A stretch of 5,853 nucleotides of DNA, taken from positions 1-5,853 of the forward strand of contig JAAYTV010000721.1 of the NCBI GenBank assembly GCA_012523655.1, read 5' to 3'. The DNA comes from a bacterium (GTDB lineage Bacteria > Zhuqueibacterota > Zhuqueibacteria > Residuimicrobiales > Residuimicrobiaceae). A program made the position numbers and the translations under genes. Below, in pieces: positions 1 to 4,941 of this stretch (its first letter is position 1; every line of letters starts with the position of its first letter). Below the pieces are notes generated by a model. It did not search any database, had not been told where the DNA came from, and saw nothing but the letters and a program-made list of their open reading frames with translations.

Positions 1-1302
1 ATCCTGACTTCGTTTCTCGGCTACGGGCTGGTGATCATCACATTGCTTATTGACCTGGGCAAGCCGTACCACATCTGGCACCCCATGGTCATGTGGAACC
101 ATCACTCGGTGATGTTTGAGGTGGGATGGTGTGTCCTTTTATACACACTCATTCTGTTCCTCGAGTTCTCGCCCATGGCGCTGGAACGGTTGGGCCTGAA
201 AAAGCCCTTGTCCTTGATGACTCGATTGATCCCGTTTTTAGTCATGATCGGAGTCCTGCTCAGCACGCTGCACCAATCCTCCCTGGGATCGTTGTACCTG
301 CTCGTGCCGGACAAAATGCACCCCCTGTGGTATTCAGCCCTTCTGCCGTTGCTGTTTTTTCTATCCGCCGTCGCCGCCGGACTGGCGATGGTCATCTTCG
401 AATCCGATCTGAGCAGCCGGGCCTTTGGTCGAGCGCTGGAATTCTCTCTGCTGGTGCGGCTAAGTCGGATCATCATGCCGATTTTATGGCTGTACGCCAT
501 CATCCGTTTTCAGGACTTGGCAAGTCGCAGCGTCCTGGGCGCTGCTTTCAATGGTTCGCAGGAAAGCCTCTTCTTTCTGGCGGAAGTGGTCCTCGGCCTC
601 ATCCTGCCGATCATCATTTTCAGCATCCCGGCATGGCGCAATAACCGCGCAGGACTTTTACTCGGCGCGGTCTCTGTCCTCATGGGTTTTGTGCTCAACC
701 GGCTGAACGTCTCCATCACCGGTATGCTCGGTTCAGCCGGCGTATCATACACTCCAAGCTGGATGGAGTGGGCGATCACCGCTTCCCTGGTGGCTGCCGG
801 TTTCGCACTGTTTCGTCTGGCGGTAAAGCATTTGCCGGTTTTCAGCCGACAGGACGCACAGGCAGAACAGACCAATCTGCGGTTGCCGGGAGCAGTCAGA
901 ACCGGCGCCATGGCTGTGCTGGGCGGTCTGGCGGTTCTGCTGCTGATCGTCATGGTTTACGGCCCGAGCCGGAGGCATACTGCCGCAGAGTCTTTGGCCG
1001 GAGAAGCGATACCCCTGCCGGCAGAGGCAGAATGGCGCTTGCCTGCGGCCATAGTTTTTCAACCCGACGAGCAAAGCCCGGGACCCGTTAGGTTTCATCA
1101 CGAAACCCATGTCGATCCGTCGCAACCCGGCTGCGCCATCTGCCATGCAACAGCCTTTCATATTCGCCCGGTTAAGGCCGGCCAGGCAGGAACGGTCAAA
1201 ATGGATTCGCTGTATGCGGGTAAACAGTGCGGCGGCTGCCATAACGGAGAGCAAGCATTCCGTGCGGATGAAGAGTGCGAGCACTGCCACAGCACTCATT
1301 AA
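1..1302 (+). CDS. HybB/NrfD-type quinone oxidoreductase membrane subunit fused to a C-terminal c7-like triheme cytochrome domain (5' partial)
   Basis: The frame is open from base 1, so the true start lies upstream; 433 residues are visible. The first ~310 form about nine hydrophobic segments and match the HybB/NrfD/PsrC family, which exchanges electrons between the membrane quinone pool and a partner redox protein. The family signature is clear near the start: DLGKPYHIWHP, then FEVGWCVLLYTLILFLEFSP. After a last hydrophobic segment (about 900-965) comes a hydrophilic tail with three CxxCH haem sites: CAICH (1132-1146), CGGCH (1228-1242) and CEHCH (1276-1290). An FHHETH motif before the first site could supply distal histidines. 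The ~75-residue tail resembles c7-type triheme domains. Haem attachment requires a periplasmic location, and the last helix would export the tail (inference). It is the last gene before a convergent terminator, so probably the end of a respiratory operon. The partner enzyme (hydrogenase, molybdoenzyme or other) is not visible. Confidence 0.9.
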   Translation: MLTSFLGYGLVIITLLIDLGKPYHIWHPMVMWNHHSVMFEVGWCVLLYTLILFLEFSPMALERLGLKKPLSLMTRLIPFLVMIGVLLSTLHQSSLGSLYLLVPDKMHPLWYSALLPLLFFLSAVAAGLAMVIFESDLSSRAFGRALEFSLLVRLSRIIMPILWLYAIIRFQDLASRSVLGAAFNGSQESLFFLAEVVLGLILPIIIFSIPAWRNNRAGLLLGAVSVLMGFVLNRLNVSITGMLGSAGVSYTPSWMEWAITASLVAAGFALFRLAVKHLPVFSRQDAQAEQTNLRLPGAVRTGAMAVLGGLAVLLLIVMVYGPSRRHTAAESLAGEAIPLPAEAEWRLPAAIVFQPDEQSPGPVRFHHETHVDPSQPGCAICHATAFHIRPVKAGQAGTVKMDSLYAGKQCGGCHNGEQAFRADEECEHCHSTH

Positions 1303-1322
1303 GCGGAGGATTAAAAACAAAA

Positions 1323-1361
1323 GCAGGTGAAGCGTTTTGACGGCGCTGCACCCGCTCTTTT
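1323..1361. terminator. Probable bidirectional intrinsic terminator between convergent genes
   Basis: In the 71-nt gap between two convergent stop codons lies an imperfect hairpin. GGTG-A-AGCG (1326-1334) pairs with CGCT-G-CACC (1344-1352) around a 9-nt loop with one internal mismatch, and two outer G-C pairs (1323-1324 with 1354-1355) may extend it. On the plus strand TCTTTT follows (1356-1361). On the minus strand the hairpin is followed by the complement of 1309-1322, which reads as a TTTTG-TTTTT tract. The stem is not perfect, so it is probable rather than certain. Confidence 0.45.
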
Positions 1362-1373
1362 AAGGGGAAAAAA

Positions 1374-2195
1374 TCAACGGGGCGGACGATCTGCGTCCGA
1401 AGAGGCGATGATCTCCAGCACCCGGGGCAGCAGCTTTTGGCTGGTGCTCAACGCCTCATTGCCATAAATGGTCTCATGGCCCGACCAGTCGCCGAAATAA
1501 CCTCCAGCCTCGCGCAAAATCACCGGAAACGGGCCGCAATCCCAGGCATTCATGATCGGATCCAGCATCAGATCCACTCGGCCGGTGGCGACTAAAATAT
1601 GGCCATAGCCGTCGGACCAGCCGGCTCGATACCAGAAAGCCGATCGCAGTCGGCGCCAGGCTTCCGCCCGGTGATAGTGGTCAAAAGTGACCGGATCGGT
1701 AAAAGCGATCACGCCGCGGCTGGGATCATCGAGCTCGCGTACATGAACAGGTCGGCCGTTGCAATAGCAGCCCATGTCTTCGGCGGCGTACACCATTTCA
1801 TTCAGAGCCGGAAGATAGGCCGCTCCAACTCGGATGCGGCCATCCACTTCCAGTCCGAGCAACACACTGTAGAGGGGAACACCGCACATGAATGATTTCG
1901 TTCCGTCAATCGGATCGACGAACCATCGGTAATTGGAATCGCGGCTGGAGCCTCCATACTCTTCACCCATGATCGCATGATCCGGGAACCGGGTTTCAAT
2001 GCGTTGACGAATGAAAAGCTCTGCCTCCTGGTCGGCGATGGTAACCGGCGTATCATCCTGTTTAAAGTCCGGCGCAATGCCTCGGTTGAAATAGCCCAGC
2101 GTCAGCCGGCCGGCTTCATAGGCGGTCTGCACAGCGAAATGTAAATAGGACGCCCATCGTTTTTCAGTGGAAATCGTATCGACAGTTCGCATCAT
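1374..2195 (-). CDS. hisN: Inositol-monophosphatase-family phosphatase, HisN-type (histidinol-phosphatase-like)
   Basis: This is a soluble Mg2+-dependent phosphomonoesterase of the IMPase superfamily, 273 aa from the chosen start, which is normal length. The metal site is complete: GEEYG (77-81), FVDPIDGTKSF (92-102, with D94 and D97) and AWDCGP (218-223, with D219). The DGTKSF variant and the segment DGYGHILVATGRVDLMLDP (195-213) are characteristic of the HisN branch, which removes phosphate from histidinol phosphate; related members act on inositol or sugar phosphates. Start choice: three consecutive candidates exist, GTG 2198, ATG 2195 and ATG 2192. ATG 2195 overlaps the upstream gene's stop as TGATG and there is no Shine-Dalgarno, which points to translation coupled to the upstream miniprotein. 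It is the last gene of the symporter operon. With no his genes nearby, histidine synthesis is not supported by context and a role on the transported solute is possible. Confidence 0.88.
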   Translation of the reverse strand: MMRTVDTISTEKRWASYLHFAVQTAYEAGRLTLGYFNRGIAPDFKQDDTPVTIADQEAELFIRQRIETRFPDHAIMGEEYGGSSRDSNYRWFVDPIDGTKSFMCGVPLYSVLLGLEVDGRIRVGAAYLPALNEMVYAAEDMGCYCNGRPVHVRELDDPSRGVIAFTDPVTFDHYHRAEAWRRLRSAFWYRAGWSDGYGHILVATGRVDLMLDPIMNAWDCGPFPVILREAGGYFGDWSGHETIYGNEALSTSQKLLPRVLEIIASSDADRPPR

Positions 2196-2308
2196 CACAT
2201 TTTTTTGCTAAAGTGCTTATAACATCCCCAGGCGACTGCAAACGATACGAAAAAAATGGCCGCCGGCAAAACATAACCCAGGACGGGATGACCGATATAG
2301 AGAAACAT
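2195..2308 (-). CDS. 37-aa single-helix membrane miniprotein
   Basis: This small ORF starts at ATG 2308 and reads MFLYIGHPVLGYVLP followed by a hydrophobic stretch and a basic end, KHFSKKM. It has one predicted membrane helix (about residues 9-29) with a positive C-terminus, implying a cytoplasmic C-terminal end. Support for it being real: an AGAGGG Shine-Dalgarno (2315-2320) with 6-nt spacing; a start only 2 nt after the preceding gene's stop; a TGATG overlap with the phosphatase gene; and it fills the only gap in an otherwise gapless operon. Function is unknown. By position it is a candidate accessory subunit of the symporter. I recognise no named family. Confidence 0.7.
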   Translation of the reverse strand: MFLYIGHPVLGYVLPAAIFFVSFAVAWGCYKHFSKKM

Positions 2309-2310
2309 GA

Positions 2311-2430
2311 TTAGCCCTCTTTGCTCATTTTTTTGTTCTTTTTGTAATAGATGTAGGCAAAGATCAGACCTGACAGCGAAAAAAGATAGATGACGGTCAT
2401 GCCTACGACGACGATCAGATTTTGATTCAT
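2311..2430 (-). CDS. 39-aa single-helix membrane miniprotein, candidate symporter accessory subunit
   Basis: This gene is only the last third of a longer open frame; the start chosen is ATG 2430. It gives MNQNLIVVVGMTVIYLFSLS and onward, ending in a lysine-rich tail (KKNKKMSKEG). One membrane helix spans about residues 5-28 and the positive C-terminus suggests N-out/C-in topology. The start is supported by a GGAGGA Shine-Dalgarno (2437-2442, 6-nt spacing) and a 4-nt ATGA overlap with the stop of the upstream 98-aa gene. Very small membrane proteins encoded next to SSS symporters are known as accessory proteins, and this fits by size, topology and position. No direct similarity can be asserted by eye. 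Confidence 0.75.
   Translation of the reverse strand: MNQNLIVVVGMTVIYLFSLSGLIFAYIYYKKNKKMSKEG
2315..2320 (-). promoter_or_regulatory. Shine-Dalgarno of the 37-aa gene
   Basis: AGAGGG lies 6 nt before ATG 2308, overlapping the final codons of the 39-aa gene. It is the main evidence that the 37-aa ORF is translated. Confidence 0.6.
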
Positions 2431-2723
2431 TTCTGCTCCTCCCAGCGCTGGATCTGTTCCAGCTCTTCCAGGTACCGATGCTGCTTCTGCTCGTACTCTT
2501 TTGAAATGGAGCTCAATTTCGGGTCGATAACCCAGAATAAAACAGCGGTGATCACCAGGCCGATGGCGAGCATGATAAAACCGGACGGCAGCAAAAAGAG
2601 GCTCAGCGCCAGGCCGAAAGTGATAAAGATATAACTCAACGGCGACAGGACGATGGCGATCCAATCCTCTTTCGTCCATTCATCCGCCTCGTGCGGCAAC
2701 CATTTTCGTTTCACCCAGGCCAT
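2427..2723 (-). CDS. 98-aa two-helix membrane protein with charged C-terminal helix, symporter-associated
   Basis: The start is ATG 2723, one base after the symporter's stop (TGACATG), with a GGAGG Shine-Dalgarno (2730-2734, 6-nt spacing) inside the end of the symporter gene. The N-terminus is hydrophilic (MAWVKRKWLPHEADEW). Two adjacent hydrophobic helices follow (about 23-45 and 48-67), then a strongly charged, probably helical or coiled-coil tail (about 70-98) rich in E, Q and K. Both ends are likely cytoplasmic (inference). The same frame is open well upstream, but that extension lies over the symporter gene and is a shadow. Function is unknown; position and coupling suggest a partner or assembly factor for the symporter. 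It resembles in plan, but not obviously in sequence, the small helper subunits of some acetate/solute symporters. Confidence 0.8.
   Translation of the reverse strand: MAWVKRKWLPHEADEWTKEDWIAIVLSPLSYIFITFGLALSLFLLPSGFIMLAIGLVITAVLFWVIDPKLSSISKEYEQKQHRYLEELEQIQRWEEQK
2437..2442 (-). promoter_or_regulatory. Shine-Dalgarno of the 39-aa gene
   Basis: GGAGGA lies 6 nt before ATG 2430, within the 3' end of the 98-aa gene. It decides the start of the 39-aa miniprotein rather than the longer in-frame extension. Confidence 0.75.
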
Positions 2724-2724
2724 G

Positions 2725-4347
2725 TCAGCCCTCCTTCCTTGCTTCTTGTTCCGCCCGCAGATCGATCGCTTCCTTTTTTTGCAGCAAACCGCGACGTTCC
2801 GCCTCACGCCGCACCGGCCCCCAAAAGCCGATGGGCCTGGTTTGCACGTAAACTTTGACCAAGCGGTCCATGTCATCCGGTTTGGTTAAAAAGGTAACCG
2901 GAAGATATACCAAGGCGACCAGAACCATGAGCAGCCAGAACTGCTGAAAATCCTTCAAAACAGGCAGAACTCCGAATGCGGGCAGAATCCAGACCACCAG
3001 CCAGCAGATGCCCAGGTTAGCGACCCAGGCGGACAGATAGCCCCACCCGTTAAAGCGCCACCAAATGACCTGCAGAATATTCGGCAACCAGGTGCCGGCG
3101 GTCATGAGCCACAAGGCGAAAAACAGCCACTTGGTCACATCCTTGCCGATCATCATGCCGAAGAAAAACGAGCCCAGCAGCACGATCAGGGTCCACAGGC
3201 GCCCCATGCGCACAATTTGCTTATCCGTGGCTTGGGGATTGATGTAATGGTTGTAAAGATCGCGGGTGGCATACATGGCGCCGAGGTTTAAAATGCCGGA
3301 CACGGTGGAAAAATGGATGGCCAAAATCGCAGCAAAGAAGAACCCCACCAAGCCGGGCGGAAAATACTCAAAACCCATGCGGAACCAAGCCAACTGATAT
3401 TGTGATTCGTCGGTCATGTAGGGATTGAGAACGAAAAATGCAAGCACCGCGATAACCCAGATCGCATTGCGCACGATCACCGCCGCTGCGCCAGACCAGA
3501 TGCTGTAGGAAGCGGATTTGATAGTGTCCGCCGATTGAATGCGCTGCGCTTCGACAAACCAGTCGCTGTGCGTGGCCATGCCAAAACCGCCGAAAAAAGG
3601 CACAATAATCATAGTGATGAGCCATAGCAATGGGTAATCACCGGTTACAAAACCTGTAAAATGAAATGGATTAAGCATCTCCGGCCGGTTGAGCGTCTGA
3701 ATTTTCTCCACAATGGCGGTCGGACCGCCGGCGGCCATAGCCGCCCATATGCTCACCAGAATAATGATGAACAGCATGGTGATGCCCTGCTGCACATCCG
3801 CGATGATCACACCCCAAAAGCCTGAGGTCATCGCATAGACGGCGCACAGGCTGGAGAAGATAACCAATCCGTACCAGATCGGCCAGTTGAACGCCCAGGC
3901 GCACACATTGCCCATGGCGATGCCGACCCAGCCGGCGATGAACATATTCAGCGCCACCTGCCAGCCGGCCATCCAGCCTCGCATCAGCTCAGCCGGCAGA
4001 CCGCTGAAGCGCAGGGTCTGCCACTCTGCTTGGGTGCTTGCCAGCGAACGGCGGAAAATACGGGTGGAAACGAACGCACTGATGGCGCACCAACCGGCAA
4101 ACAGCGACCCCCAGATGCCGTACATGCCGGATCGGTACACCCAGCCGGAAAACCACATCGGTGTGTCCGTGGCGGTATGGGTAGCGAAATTGGACGTAGC
4201 CGGAAGCCACCAGGGCAGGCCACGACCGGCCAGAAAAAAGTCCGCCCCTGATCGTTTTCCCAGTCGATAAAACAATACACCGGAAAAAACGGTCAAGAGA
4301 ATGTAGGCGATGGACCAAAAGTAATCCAGCCCGGAAAAATGAACCAT
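2725..4347 (-). CDS. SSS-family sodium:solute symporter
   Basis: This 540-aa inner-membrane protein has about 13 hydrophobic helices and imports an organic solute driven by the Na+ gradient. Family marks visible: FFLAGRGLPWW (37-47) after the first helix; SGFWGVIIADVQQGITML (175-192), matching the fifth-helix signature with D184 and Q186/Q187; and FFFAAILAIHFSTVSGILN (336-354) in the helix that carries the Ser/Thr Na2-site ligands in vSGLT, here S347/T348 by rough alignment. The tail holds KPDDMDRLVKVYVQTRP and GFWGPV (to about 512), a pattern I associate with an uncharacterised SSS subgroup, then a charged cytoplasmic end. ATG 4347 has AGGAGG 7 nt upstream. It is the first gene of a five-gene operon. 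The substrate cannot be read from sequence; the nearby phosphatase and amino-sugar gene make a sugar or polyol possible but unproven. Confidence 0.93.
   Translation of the reverse strand: MVHFSGLDYFWSIAYILLTVFSGVLFYRLGKRSGADFFLAGRGLPWWLPATSNFATHTATDTPMWFSGWVYRSGMYGIWGSLFAGWCAISAFVSTRIFRRSLASTQAEWQTLRFSGLPAELMRGWMAGWQVALNMFIAGWVGIAMGNVCAWAFNWPIWYGLVIFSSLCAVYAMTSGFWGVIIADVQQGITMLFIIILVSIWAAMAAGGPTAIVEKIQTLNRPEMLNPFHFTGFVTGDYPLLWLITMIIVPFFGGFGMATHSDWFVEAQRIQSADTIKSASYSIWSGAAAVIVRNAIWVIAVLAFFVLNPYMTDESQYQLAWFRMGFEYFPPGLVGFFFAAILAIHFSTVSGILNLGAMYATRDLYNHYINPQATDKQIVRMGRLWTLIVLLGSFFFGMMIGKDVTKWLFFALWLMTAGTWLPNILQVIWWRFNGWGYLSAWVANLGICWLVVWILPAFGVLPVLKDFQQFWLLMVLVALVYLPVTFLTKPDDMDRLVKVYVQTRPIGFWGPVRREAERRGLLQKKEAIDLRAEQEARKEG
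2730..2734 (-). promoter_or_regulatory. Shine-Dalgarno of the 98-aa gene
   Basis: GGAGG within AAGGAAGGAGGG lies 6 nt upstream of ATG 2723, inside the last codons of the symporter gene. It fixes the start of the 98-aa protein against the longer open frame. Confidence 0.75.
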
Positions 4348-4354
4348 AGATTTG

Positions 4355-4360
4355 CCTCCT
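4355..4360 (-). promoter_or_regulatory. Shine-Dalgarno of the symporter gene
   Basis: A perfect AGGAGG lies 7 nt upstream of ATG 4347, preceded by GAG. It confirms the start and strand of the symporter operon's first gene. Confidence 0.8.
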
Positions 4361-4393
4361 CTCCCAGTCGGGGCACTCCGGCCGAGAATCTAG

Positions 4394-4406
4394 TTGAATC
4401 TTTCAA
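4394..4406. promoter_or_regulatory. Small perfect inverted repeat in the divergent intergenic region
   Basis: TTGAA-TCT-TTCAA is a perfect 5+5 palindrome with a 3-nt spacer, about 47 nt upstream of the symporter start and 20 nt upstream of the divergent exported-protein start. It could be an operator, but arms this short also occur by chance. Confidence 0.25.
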
Positions 4407-4408
4407 GG

Positions 4409-4435
4409 ATTGTAGTAAATTAAGCCATGACACAA
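4409..4435 (-). promoter_or_regulatory. Weak candidate sigma-70-like promoter for the symporter operon
   Basis: Reading on the minus strand, TACAAT (4414-4409) is one mismatch from a -10 box. TTGTGT (4435-4430) could be a poor -35 with a short 15-nt spacer. It overlaps the first codons of the divergent gene, and the inverted repeat at 4394-4406 would lie just downstream of its -10 box. Spacing and -35 are poor, and the organism's promoter consensus is unknown. Confidence 0.2.
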
Positions 4436-4888
4436 CGAATTCGGATCAGCCACTGGCTTCTCCTGGGACTCGTGCTGCCGACCCTTCTCTCTGGAAGGGA
4501 TCACCTGGTGGGCGTCGGGATCACATTGCATAAGAAAATTCTGATCAACTTTGCTCTTCAGCGCACGCTGAGTTCCTCATCCTGGCTGCGCCTGCGTGTC
4601 TATCTGGCGGCCGACGGCCGACCGGTCGCCTTTGGCCTGCACACCTTTCAGGCCGACAAAACCGGGAGCTGCTGGCAGCCATTTTTGGGCGCCGGTGTGG
4701 AGGTCCTGCCGCACCACTTTCACCGTCGACTTCGCTGGACCCCCTATGGCGTCGCCACGCTCGGCGTCGCCTATCGTCCGCATGTCCATCTGATGGATGA
4801 AGCGCAGTTTACTGTCGGCTATTTCCCCCGATTGGGCCAGCTCTTCCCTCTGGGCCTGTCCCTCTGGCATCTGAACTCGCTGCGATAA
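4427..4888 (+). CDS. Hypothetical exported protein, possible small outer-membrane beta-barrel
   Basis: This 153-aa protein is not recognised as any named family. Residues 1-23 look like a signal peptide: a basic start (MTQRIRISHW), a hydrophobic core (LLLGLVLPTLL), then SG before RDH. The rest has no membrane helix but shows alternating hydrophobic/polar stretches (VGVGITLHKKILINFAL, WLRLRVYLAADG, QPFLGAGVEVL, YGVATLGVAY) separated by short polar turns, as in small eight-strand beta-barrels. The last strand-like segment is LFPLGLSLWHL. An in-frame stop lies just 5' of ATG 4427, so the start is firm within this frame. No good Shine-Dalgarno is seen (AAGGA at 4405-4409 is too distant). It is divergent from the symporter and convergent with the LmbE gene, so probably monocistronic. 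The barrel idea is inference. Confidence 0.65.
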   Translation: MTQRIRISHWLLLGLVLPTLLSGRDHLVGVGITLHKKILINFALQRTLSSSSWLRLRVYLAADGRPVAFGLHTFQADKTGSCWQPFLGAGVEVLPHHFHRRLRWTPYGVATLGVAYRPHVHLMDEAQFTVGYFPRLGQLFPLGLSLWHLNSLR

Positions 4889-4941
4889 ATCCGCAAAGCT
4901 TTTTGCACCGTACGCGCCCAAAGATCATCCCAAGCCGTGAC
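4889..4941. other. Short convergent gap with no confident terminator
   Basis: These 53 bases separate two convergent stop codons. The only structure is GCAAA-GCTT-TTTGC (4893-4906), a 5-bp hairpin without a following T-run, too weak to call a terminator. No small ORF or RNA is evident. Confidence 0.4.

Noticed and set aside
745..1320. Minus-strand open frame of 191 codons over the cytochrome tail
   Set aside because: It overlaps three CxxCH motifs and membrane helices encoded on the plus strand; its own product is arginine/cysteine-rich and featureless.
1304..1330. GCGGAGG just after the cytochrome stop, resembling a Shine-Dalgarno for another plus-strand gene
   Set aside because: No suitable start codon lies at the right spacing. 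The nearest GTG (1328) opens a frame that only runs antisense over the phosphatase gene and stops there.
1374..2198. Labelling the phosphatase as a certain histidine-biosynthesis enzyme
   Set aside because: Sequence motifs favour the HisN branch, but operon context points to transport, so substrate is left open.
2311..2679. 122-codon minus-strand frame as a single larger gene
   Set aside because: Only its last 39 codons have membrane-protein character and a Shine-Dalgarno-supported start. The rest lies out of frame over the 98-aa gene.
4893..4906. GCAAA-GCTT-TTTGC hairpin between convergent genes as a terminator
   Set aside because: The stem is only 5 bp, mostly A-T, with no T-run after it on either strand.
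4577..4921. Minus-strand 114-codon frame opposite the exported protein
   Set aside because: It lacks a recognisable domain, while the plus-strand frame has a signal peptide, an in-frame stop just upstream and strand-like pattern. The choice is good but not absolute.
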